The notes below the pieces were generated by a model. The model ran no database searches. It was given only the letters and a program-made list of their open reading frames with translations, and was not told the DNA's origin. The position numbers and the translations under genes were made by a program. Shown piece after piece: positions 10,361 through 18,081 of a stretch of DNA of 64,000 nt; positions within the stretch are counted from its first letter, which is position 1; every line of letters starts with the position of its first letter. The DNA is taken from NCBI RefSeq assembly GCF_003201835.2, contig NZ_CP029289.2, positions 1,178,001-1,242,000 of the forward strand. Direction: 5' to 3'. The stretch comes from Acidianus brierleyi (lineage in GTDB: Archaea > Thermoproteota > Thermoprotei_A > Sulfolobales > Sulfolobaceae).

Positions 10361-10597
10361 CTATTTAGCAAGAGTTATTAATAAAATATAATTTTTTCCA
10401 TTATTTTTCTCTTCTACAATTTTCCAATCTCTTAGTGAACAAAAAGATTTTACTACTTCAAGATTTTCTGGAGATATTATGGCCTCTACTGCTTCCCCTT
10501 CCTTAACTTCATCCATTACTCCAGAAAGTTCTCCCAAAGGACCAGAACAAGTATTGCCAGTAAGATCAATCGTCTTATATATCTTAAGCTGAGTCAT
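10361..10597 (-). CDS. TusA-like sulfur carrier protein
   Basis: A 78-residue protein with the TusA/SirA layout. A short strand is followed by a conserved DLTGNTCSGPLGELSGVMDE segment holding the active Cys (residue 17) at the start of helix 1, then the VKEGEAVEAIIS strand and a terminal helix-strand. The usual CPxP motif is replaced by CSGP. TusA-type proteins carry persulfide sulfur between sulfur-oxidising enzymes in Acidianus and Metallosphaera. Its position beside the SQR-like gene and the presence of sulfur oxygenase reductase in the window support a sulfur-trafficking role, but it stands about 640 bp upstream of the SQR pair and is probably transcribed separately. Confidence 0.8.
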   Translation of the reverse strand: MTQLKIYKTIDLTGNTCSGPLGELSGVMDEVKEGEAVEAIISPENLEVVKSFCSLRDWKIVEEKNNGKNYILLITLAK

Positions 10598-10916
10598 ATT
10601 ATTTCATATGATTTTTTAGTTAAAAAGCTTTTGTTATATTTCCTATATTCAGTAAAAAATAAACTATTTAGTAATACGATCCTTAGATTTTCTAGGCTAA
10701 AAAAGAATCTGAGAGCTATATCTTTTTACCAAAATTGGAAGAGATTATTAGATTTCGCTAATTTATGATTACGAAATATTGTGCAATATTAATAATTATA
10801 AAAGTTTTATCTAACCTACATTAAATATTAATTATCTTTAAGATATTTGCCTTGCTAAAATCTTTCCTATTACCAAGTAAAATATTTTAAAAGCCTTTTA
10901 AGATCTATTCAAATTT
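10598..10916. other. Intergenic gap between divergent genes
   Basis: About 320 AT-rich bases between the TusA-like gene (minus) and the HerA-like ATPase gene (plus). Both promoters must be here. A run TTTTAAAAGCC ends about 20 nt before the ATPase ATG. I see no other feature. Confidence 0.45.
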
Positions 10917-11636
10917 ATGGATATTGGAATTACCCTTGATTCTACAGAAATCTTAAGGAAGTGTATAGCAATACTAGGAATAAGAGGTTCAGGAAAATCT
11001 AACACGGCAAAAGTACTTTCTGAAGAATTAAACAAGGAAGGAATACCTTTAGTTATAATAGATCCTGACGGAGAATATTCAATAGATGCAGACGTTATAG
11101 ATAACTTTTCCTTAGATGAAAGCATACCTACAGAAAGGGTATTAAAAGAAGGAAAAAGTGTAATTCTAGACATGAACGATTGGTCAGAAGAGTCTTTTAA
11201 ATTTCTACTTCGTTTCCTTAATTCATTATGGCTAAATTCCAAAATATACAAAAGAAACTTTTTTATACTTTTAGAGGAAGCTCACGAATTTATACAACAA
11301 GGAGAGAGAAATCAACTGAGCGACACAATAGTTAGAATAGCCCTCAGAGGAAGGAAAAGAGGAATTGGTATGATAATTGTAAGCCAAAGATCTGCAAAAG
11401 TTAATAAAGACGTATTAACACAAAGCGAAATATATTTTCTCCATAAGGTGGTACATCCTGTAGATCTCAAAGTTTATAAGGAAATCATTCCTTGGAAGTC
11501 AAAAGATGTCGAAAATGAGGTAAAAAAATTAGAAACTGGAGAAGCACTTTTCTATTTTAATGGTGAAGTTAAGAAAATAAGAATAAGGAAATTTGAGGAA
11601 AAAATTAATGGAGAAGGACAAGAAGTATTAATATAG
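10917..11636 (+). CDS. Small HerA/FtsK-like ATPase
   Basis: A 239-residue P-loop protein. The Walker A motif is GIRGSGKSN (residues 21-29), an IIDPDGEYSI strand near 45 is typical of HerA/VirB4-type proteins (DUF87), and the Walker B strand with its acidic residues is FFILLEEAHEF near 115-125. An arginine-rich RIALRGRKRGIG segment and the sensor SQR follow. It lacks the N-terminal HAS barrel and the long helical insertion of full HerA (about 500 residues), so it is a minimal RecA-type core. No partner NurA is adjacent. The role is unknown; DNA pumping or helicase work is the family expectation. Confidence 0.8.
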   Translation: MDIGITLDSTEILRKCIAILGIRGSGKSNTAKVLSEELNKEGIPLVIIDPDGEYSIDADVIDNFSLDESIPTERVLKEGKSVILDMNDWSEESFKFLLRFLNSLWLNSKIYKRNFFILLEEAHEFIQQGERNQLSDTIVRIALRGRKRGIGMIIVSQRSAKVNKDVLTQSEIYFLHKVVHPVDLKVYKEIIPWKSKDVENEVKKLETGEALFYFNGEVKKIRIRKFEEKINGEGQEVLI

Positions 11637-11935
11637 AAATAAAACAATGTTGTTTGAAAATTAAAAATTTTTCAAGTATAAAATGTTGTTTCTCTCGATT
11701 CACACTACAAACCAACTATTGCATATTTACATAAAGATAGTCTTCAAATTTGGATCCCTAGTAATTCTTTAATTTATTTTAGATATTATTTAATAAGATT
11801 TAATAGAATATTTAAGACTTAACAGATAAATGAGAAATTAAATAAAGACAAAAGAAGATAAGTTAAACTAATCTATAAAATTAATATTTTAATTATTATA
11901 CCATGAATACGTAAAAGACTAAGTATGTTGAAAAT
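11637..11935. other. Intergenic gap, AT-rich
   Basis: About 300 bases between the convergent ATPase gene and the out-of-stop extension of the surface-protein gene that ends at 11936. No gene is supported. Transcript ends from both sides are expected here. Confidence 0.4.
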
Positions 11936-13180
11936 TTATATAATGACATAATTATTAGTTCCATCTTCAGAAATTAACGTTACATCACCATTAACTATTA
12001 TTACTGCATAGGAGGTCTCCGAAGGAGGATTATAGGGAGATACCATATAAACGTATAGAATATAATAAGTATTTGTAATACTAGTTAGTTGAGGAGTATC
12101 ATTATATAAATACCCATTTTTATATATAATATTGTCTACAGCCTGAAGACTACTACTCTCATCCTTATCAGCAGCAAAAAATTATGACATAGTTGCTACA
12201 TTTCCATCTCCTTCAAGTAGTGTCAAATATAAAGGACTTTTAGAATTTGGAGCCTCTTTAGAATTTAAGTTAAAAGTTAATTGAGTTGAAGAATTAATTG
12301 AACTAAAAAGCCATTTTCTAGAATTATACCTAGCATCAAAATAGTACCAAGAATTCTTACTAATTGCGACGGTGAAACTTCTTTTATATATTCCGTTTTC
12401 ATAAATCGTAGTATTTATGTGACTATTGATTAAATATATGACTATACTTAAATTAACTTTATTTGCTGCTTCGTACGTGTAGTTTGATAGAATAATATTT
12501 CCAGTACCTATTTCTTCAAACCAAAATCCAAAACTATCACCAAGCTTACTATGAGGAGTTACTGCAGAATTAGAGAAAGATGATACAGTATATGATCCTG
12601 AAGTTGTAGCTACATATACTCCCAATCCATAATCCCAAGGATTTACATATGGAGTTGCTATTCTATAAAGTATCCCGCTAATATTTACAATAATCCAAAA
12701 ATATATTATTTCATTGTTTTTCACAGTAGCTGTAATATTGATCGTGTTGCCATTGTCAATTTTGTAAGCATTCACGTTAACTAACAATCCTCCTCCTTGC
12801 GGAAATTCTATTTTATTTATAGAAACTGATGGAAAACTTAAATGAATCTCTGCATTATTTGATGGAATATAGTAATAGTAGTTAAGTTGAGGGGATGCTA
12901 TAAAAGGAACTATATAAATGTTCCCATTATAATTACTTATTGAAGGAATAAAGAGAAAATTAACTGTATAATTACTTTGAGAAATCGTTTTTCCAAGATT
13001 TACTTTATACGTTATTGGAGAAACTGTTGATGTAAAACCTTCAGTTAACGACAAAGCTTCCTTTTGAATAGAAGAAGCCGAAATAGTGAATGTAGTTGAA
13101 ATAAAATAGAGCGATGAAGCTATTAACGACATGAGAATTACTGTTATTATTATTATTAAAAGTAGAATGTTATTCTCCAT
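11936..13180 (-). pseudogene. Membrane-anchored surface protein with an in-frame stop (or read-through gene)
   Basis: The first 332 codons (13180-12185) encode a protein with an N-terminal hydrophobic helix starting almost at once (NILLLIIIITVILMSLIASS) and a long Asn/Ser/Thr/Tyr-rich outer domain. An in-frame TAA at 12182-12184 ends this part. The same frame then stays open for 81 more sense codons (FFAADKDESSS...) down to a TAA at 11936-11938, with the same composition and strand-rich pattern (SYAVIIVNGDVTLIS) as the rest. A single change at the TAA, for example from TAT, would give a 414-residue protein. It is the last gene of the four-gene cluster 17266-11936. It could be a recent pseudogene, a truncated but working protein, or a sequencing error. 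Confidence 0.65.
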
Positions 13181-13211
13181 AAATGTTATATAGATAATGC
13201 TATATAAAAAA

Positions 13212-13661
13212 TTAGCTTGCTATTCCAGTCTCGTTAGGTAACATGTATATAAAATTAGTAGTGTTAAACGCTCTAATTTCAAGTAATATTGGCATTTCGT
13301 ATATTGGCATCTTGCCAATAGTATTGGGCATTGTAAAATTATATATTAGAGGAAGAGGTAAAGCTTTCGAATTGCCATATATATTTTTAGAAATATTTAC
13401 ATATACTGAAGTTTGAATGAAAACTGATATTAAGGTATAATTTGAGTTAGGTTTTAAAATTTCTATTTCTGGCTTTGTAGGAGAGGCATTATAGTAAATA
13501 AGAACTGTACCACCATTTACTTCATTAGATATAAGTTTACTGTAATCAATATTACTAGATTGTGGATATATTGAGTTTAAATATAGAAATAAAGGAATTA
13601 CTGCTCCTACTATTATTAGAAGAATTATAATAAAAGCTAGAAAATCGGAAAGAGCCCTCAT
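13212..13661 (-). CDS. Prepilin-like single-module surface protein
   Basis: A 149-residue protein with a very short basic leader (MRA) and a long hydrophobic helix (LSDFLAFIIILLIIVGAVIP), as in class III signal peptides. The outer domain carries the 'IYYN' motif near residue 57 and a 'PILLEIRAFNTTNFIYMLPNET' type strand pair near 125-148. Both recur in each half of the 1014-residue neighbour, so this gene is one short copy of the same module. It begins 6 bp after the upstream gene stops, with GTGATG just before its ATG as a plausible ribosome site. The function is unknown; assembly into or onto a surface filament is inferred from the signal type. Confidence 0.7.
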   Translation of the reverse strand: MRALSDFLAFIIILLIIVGAVIPLFLYLNSIYPQSSNIDYSKLISNEVNGGTVLIYYNASPTKPEIEILKPNSNYTLISVFIQTSVYVNISKNIYGNSKALPLPLIYNFTMPNTIGKMPIYEMPILLEIRAFNTTNFIYMLPNETGIAS

Positions 13662-13667
13662 TTATCA

Positions 13668-16600
13668 TCACGGTAATTGTTGAATATACCCAAAACTCCA
13701 ATACGCTTCAATACTACCTGGACCATCAATATATACTATTGTAGATCCTAAAGTGTAATTTTGAAAATATATATTAGTAGAGTGTCCCCAATAATCGAAA
13801 ATTGTCGCTTTGACAATCCCCACGTATCCAAAAGCCAATATGTTATACATACCTTCTTTGATCCAATATGATCCAGAGCTATAGGTAGTAGAATTTAAAG
13901 TTAAGACTGGATTATAGCTAATATTATTGCTTATTGATATCGTATAATAATTGTATAAATGTTCATAATAAATTGAGATCGAAGCAGGGGTAGAATTAGG
14001 AGGAATAAAGAGCAATATTGAAGGTAGTATAGTATAAGTTTTTCCGTATTCCCATCCATCAAAACCATAAGTACATATCTCTGTACTTTTGGTAATGTTA
14101 TATGCTGGAGTTAGTTCTGTTAAATTCACATAACCTGCAGTAACAGATATTATTTGTTCACCATTAATTTGATATTTATGTCCATCTATTCCTATATATA
14201 TTGGTCGGGTGGCATTAGTATATAATGTAAGGTTAATCTTGGCATTTATCAGCGTATAGTTTGCTATTAGTGATACTCCACTTCCTTCTAATGTAACTTC
14301 TATATCAGAAGATTTTGTACTATTAACTTTAGCATTACCTAAAACTATCCAATTATGGAAATACCCAGTATAAGGAAAACCCGAAGCGTTAATAGCATAA
14401 GCATATTCTGGAGCGTCTACAAAGAAAGATCCAGTATCATTAGTAAAAGTTACTGGTGTTGTAAAATTTTCCTTTTTAGTATCTATATTTGTTGTTATAT
14501 TAACTCGCGTTGTATATATTCCTTTATTACCTTGAATCTGAGAAAGAATTATTACCCCACCTTTAGTACTTTGCAGAGGCATTGGACCAATGGAAGAATT
14601 TAGAACTAAATAGAACATATTCCCATATTCCGATATTATTACAATAGGATCTCCTGATACAGACTTAGGTATAGAAAATTCAGAGTTTTGAGTTACAGTT
14701 ATAGGATAATCTATTGAAGAACCATTAGCAAACGTAGTAAGATTTCTCCATATTCCATTAGTAAAATAATCTATTTGACGTATTTCAAGATTTATAGGAA
14801 AAGATACTGTAGAATTGACATACAAGAAATCTATAGAACCATTGTAATTATAATATATACTAGGATGACCTAGAGTAACTGATTTATATTCGTCGTTCTT
14901 TATTGTTACATAATTATTAGTAATGGTGTTCTGAACAATAGAATTTTGATGAAAAGTGCTTTCATAAAGTAATAATGGAACTCCAATAGCTATAACAATT
15001 ATTAGTAACATAAAGAAGGCTATTGCATTAGTTTGGCCTTTATTTTTCCTTATCAAATAAAATGGGAAAATTACCAATGAATAGAGACTATTAAAAGAAT
15101 TAGACAAAATACTACTAGGCAAACTACCTGTTGGATTACTACTAACGCCATATTTCCAACACTGATTATCCACTACTATTAGGGGAGAATTAACAGTAAG
15201 AGCAGTATAATTACCAGTTCCGTTTCCTAATATATTGTCAGGATTTTCAAAACCATAGTCTACACCTATTGGATAAGATATTATCAATTGATAAGTCTGA
15301 TTAGAACTTACAGGCCAATCAAGCCAATTATAATACTCAATAGTAAAATTACCATTTAACTGAAATAAATAATTATATGTTACATTATAGGAGCCTTGTG
15401 CTAAATAAACTTTTTCAAGTTGATAACTATTTATTGGACCAAAAGTTTCATTTTTACCATTTATACATAATTGAAGAAGTTGTCCAGCTATATCCCCATA
15501 TACAGGCGATGTATTATGTATAAATATTGCATAATTATGCTGAAAAAAAGAATATGGCTGAATCAATTGAAAATTATTTTTAAATTCCACTAAATAATAT
15601 CTTTCTTGAATACCATAATTAATATTCAAATATCCGCTAGAGTTTACGTAAATGATAAATTCATTATTAGATTTACTAATCATATAATTTGAATTATAAC
15701 TATTTATTTTATATTCGTCTATTTCCCCATCTTTTACTGTATAGCCATATAACGTGTAATTATATGTTATATTTACAGGAGAAGGAAAAACTATTATATG
15801 ATAACCATAAGTTAGATTAACTGTTATTTTCTGTTCTAGGCTATATGTTATATTATCTATAGAAATTGGTATCGATGCATTAAGAGATGAAATACTAGGG
15901 CTGTTTCCATAATTATTTTCAAGTATTATCCCTTCTTGGCTTATAGTAACTGGATATTTTTGAGTATTCATTAAATATACTATAGTAACTAGGCCAGTTC
16001 CGAATACTGTCAATTCAGTACTTTTACTTTCAGTATCACTTACACTAACTCTACCAATTGTAGTCCAATTTTCGAACTTTCCTGTTAAACTATATTGAGG
16101 AAGAAATATTGTAGAATTCGGAGTGGAAAGAATATAAGTTCCAGACTTCATCTCACAAATCACTGGAGTGATCTGAGTTTTTCCACTTATATCTATATTA
16201 ATAGAAACTGCAAAAGTCTTACTTCCATTTATAGCAATTCCTATGAACGCTACATCAGGTTTAGCAATTCCACTTATAACTGAAGACATTATAACACTAG
16301 TATTAGGATTTAATAGAAAAATATTACCTAGCGATGTTATTATTAATATTGGATAGTTTTGAACATATTTCGGTAAATATAAATTATAATTACCGCTTAC
16401 TATAATATTTCCTGTAGCTGCACTCCATGTACCATGAAAATACATTATTGAGGTAATATTAAAAGGAATAATAGTAGAATAATAATAAAATCTAATATAT
16501 GGAAGTGAAGAAGAGTTGTAATAAATAAAAGGATTTCCCTTGAGTACTTCATTTACTTGATATCCTTGAAGTTGTATTGAAGGATCATAAGCTGATTTAC

Positions 16601-16712
16601 CTTGCTGTGAAGATGAAGGTGTCGAATTCATAATCATAAAAAAAGGTACTATTACAGCTATTATTAAAAAAAGCATTATTATTGCAAAAATAACCACTGC
16701 TTGAGCTTTCAT
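13668..16712 (-). CDS. Giant duplicated prepilin-like surface protein (two modules in one ORF)
   Basis: A 1014-residue protein made of two homologous halves. Half one (1-552) starts with a class III-like leader (MKA) and helix (QAVVIFAIIMLFLIIAVIVP). Half two (553-1014) starts with LIRKNKG and another such helix (QTNAIAFFMLLIIVIAIGVP). In both halves the helix is followed after about 40 residues by IYYN, then by a P-I-[LV]-I-I...GN[IM]F strand pair, then by a F[EH]NW-x2-[IL]G motif. An internal membrane helix would return the chain to the membrane. The TTG at 15056 could be the relic of a separate start (ATG to TTG), with the first gene's stop lost. Both halves are dense in N-glycosylation sequons. 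The start overlaps the upstream stop (ATGA). No family name is recognised. Confidence 0.75.
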   Translation of the reverse strand: MKAQAVVIFAIIMLFLIIAVIVPFFMIMNSTPSSSQQGKSAYDPSIQLQGYQVNEVLKGNPFIYYNSSSLPYIRFYYYSTIIPFNITSIMYFHGTWSAATGNIIVSGNYNLYLPKYVQNYPILIITSLGNIFLLNPNTSVIMSSVISGIAKPDVAFIGIAINGSKTFAVSINIDISGKTQITPVICEMKSGTYILSTPNSTIFLPQYSLTGKFENWTTIGRVSVSDTESKSTELTVFGTGLVTIVYLMNTQKYPVTISQEGIILENNYGNSPSISSLNASIPISIDNITYSLEQKITVNLTYGYHIIVFPSPVNITYNYTLYGYTVKDGEIDEYKINSYNSNYMISKSNNEFIIYVNSSGYLNINYGIQERYYLVEFKNNFQLIQPYSFFQHNYAIFIHNTSPVYGDIAGQLLQLCINGKNETFGPINSYQLEKVYLAQGSYNVTYNYLFQLNGNFTIEYYNWLDWPVSSNQTYQLIISYPIGVDYGFENPDNILGNGTGNYTALTVNSPLIVVDNQCWKYGVSSNPTGSLPSSILSNSFNSLYSLVIFPFYLIRKNKGQTNAIAFFMLLIIVIAIGVPLLLYESTFHQNSIVQNTITNNYVTIKNDEYKSVTLGHPSIYYNYNGSIDFLYVNSTVSFPINLEIRQIDYFTNGIWRNLTTFANGSSIDYPITVTQNSEFSIPKSVSGDPIVIISEYGNMFYLVLNSSIGPMPLQSTKGGVIILSQIQGNKGIYTTRVNITTNIDTKKENFTTPVTFTNDTGSFFVDAPEYAYAINASGFPYTGYFHNWIVLGNAKVNSTKSSDIEVTLEGSGVSLIANYTLINAKINLTLYTNATRPIYIGIDGHKYQINGEQIISVTAGYVNLTELTPAYNITKSTEICTYGFDGWEYGKTYTILPSILLFIPPNSTPASISIYYEHLYNYYTISISNNISYNPVLTLNSTTYSSGSYWIKEGMYNILAFGYVGIVKATIFDYWGHSTNIYFQNYTLGSTIVYIDGPGSIEAYWSFGYIQQLP

Positions 16713-17266
16713 TGTGATACGCCTGAATAAGTATAATATATTCTAAAATAATAATTACCTGATTGATAAATAATCCATACTACAATAATATCACTACTAT
16801 TTATTAAACCGGTAACTGAGGTAACTGAAAAAGCTTCGTTAGAAGGGACTTCATAACCAACCTGGTTTGTAGATAATATCTCTCCAGAAGTAGAATATAT
16901 TGTACTAAATGTTTTTGATAATGGTATTTTTCCATTAGTCAAAAAAACATTAAGAGTAGACACGGAATAAGAAGGAGTTATTGTACCTATAGAAGCTATA
17001 TCACTAGTAGGTACTGCAAAAGCTATTACAGTAAAATTACCAGAATACTGAGGTGAATAAATATAAAATATACTAGATCCTTTGCCATTTTCTAAAAATA
17101 GAGGTCCTGCTGTTACGCTTATATCAGACCCCATATTTTTTGCAGTCTGTTCTGCATTTGTAAAAGATAATTGGGGAACAAGAAACGCTGAAACAAAACT
17201 AAAAATGACAAGACCTATAATTACTGTAACAGCTAAAATTATAATTTCCCCTACACCAAAAGCCAT
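16709..17266 (-). CDS. Prepilin-like membrane-anchored surface protein, first gene of cluster
   Basis: A 185-residue protein with an immediate hydrophobic helix (residues 6-30, IIILAVTVIIGLVIFSFVSAF). Its leader is uncharged (MAFGVGE), as in some archaellum stator proteins, so PibD processing is uncertain. The outer domain is rich in Ser, Thr, Val and Tyr with predicted beta strands. It overlaps the start of the 1014-residue gene by 4 bp (ATGA), so the cluster 17266-11936 is probably one operon starting here, with promoter in the AT-rich 17267-17424 gap. The function is unknown. Confidence 0.7.
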   Translation of the reverse strand: MAFGVGEIIILAVTVIIGLVIFSFVSAFLVPQLSFTNAEQTAKNMGSDISVTAGPLFLENGKGSSIFYIYSPQYSGNFTVIAFAVPTSDIASIGTITPSYSVSTLNVFLTNGKIPLSKTFSTIYSTSGEILSTNQVGYEVPSNEAFSVTSVTGLINSSDIIVVWIIYQSGNYYFRIYYTYSGVSQ

Positions 17267-17424
17267 ATACTTTATTTAATATCTGTTCTATATAAGTCTT
17301 TTTAAAACAGTCAGTGGCATAACTAAAACTATTTTTAACCTAAAATATTAGGCTTAATTTTACAAAATAGAAATAAAAACAATAATTTTCAAACATGATT
17401 TAATATCTATAATTTATTAACTTA

Positions 17425-17991
17425 TTAAGATCGTTTTAATAACGGATTCCCTAATGGAGCTTTTTTACCCCAGACTTCGGCAACTACTGCTACTAATCCC
17501 GTATACCACGCAGCTATTGCCGTTAATATACCCATATAACCTCCAGCATGTACTAATGAAATTGAGTTTTCCATATTTCCAATGCCTAATAGGAAGAAGG
17601 TTATCCATAATAGTAGAAATGTTGTAAAAAGACCTAAATTAAGCTTGAAAGTAGCTATCCACATTACTAGTGTAAATATTCCGAAGGCTACTAAAACTAA
17701 ACCTATAGATGCAGAAGTTATGTTTCCAAAAATTCCCATAGCACTTAAGAAAAACCATTCCCAAAATGCCCCATAAGTAAAGAACGCAGTATATCCGAAA
17801 GTATTGCCTGATTTAAATTCAAAAATTCCTGCTACTATTTGTGCTAATCCTCCATAAAATGCTGCTAAACCTAATACTGCGCCTGCTCCTTGAGATATTA
17901 GTCCGGCATTAAACGCACTTAAAACTAGAGTCGTTAACGCAAAACCTGAAAGCCCAAGAGGGGCCGGATTTGCTCTTTTTTCTTCAGTCAT
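17425..17991 (-). CDS. Acetate permease, GPR1/FUN34/YaaH (SatP) family
   Basis: About 188 residues with six hydrophobic segments. The family signature NPAPLGL lies at the N terminus just before helix 1, and the GNTFGYTAFFTYGAFW segment after helix 2 is also characteristic. The ATG at 17991 (MTEEKRANPAPLG) is preferred over an upstream TTG at 18003 because it gives the usual short N terminus and has a TATA box 27 nt upstream. SatP proteins import acetate or succinate. Divergent pairing with acetyl-CoA synthetase makes acetate the likely substrate. Confidence 0.88.
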   Translation of the reverse strand: MTEEKRANPAPLGLSGFALTTLVLSAFNAGLISQGAGAVLGLAAFYGGLAQIVAGIFEFKSGNTFGYTAFFTYGAFWEWFFLSAMGIFGNITSASIGLVLVAFGIFTLVMWIATFKLNLGLFTTFLLLWITFFLLGIGNMENSISLVHAGGYMGILTAIAAWYTGLVAVVAEVWGKKAPLGNPLLKRS

Positions 17992-18013
17992 GAAGAAAAA
18001 CAAAATGTATAAG

Positions 18014-18023
18014 TATTTAAAAT
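18014..18023 (-). promoter_or_regulatory. Likely TATA box of the acetate permease gene
   Basis: TTTAAATACT (read on the minus strand), centred about 27 nt before the ATG at 17991, consistent with a leaderless transcript. Confidence 0.5.
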
Positions 18024-18048
18024 TTCCTTAAGCATTATAAAAAGCTAT

Positions 18049-18058
18049 ATTTATTTAA
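18049..18058 (+). promoter_or_regulatory. Likely TATA box of acetyl-CoA synthetase gene
   Basis: ATTTATTTAA centred about 28 nt before the ATG at 18082. No ribosome site lies between, so leaderless initiation is likely. It is back to back with the permease TATA box, so one regulator could control both. Confidence 0.5.
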
Positions 18059-18081
18059 ATCTCTTTTACGCAAATATCCTC

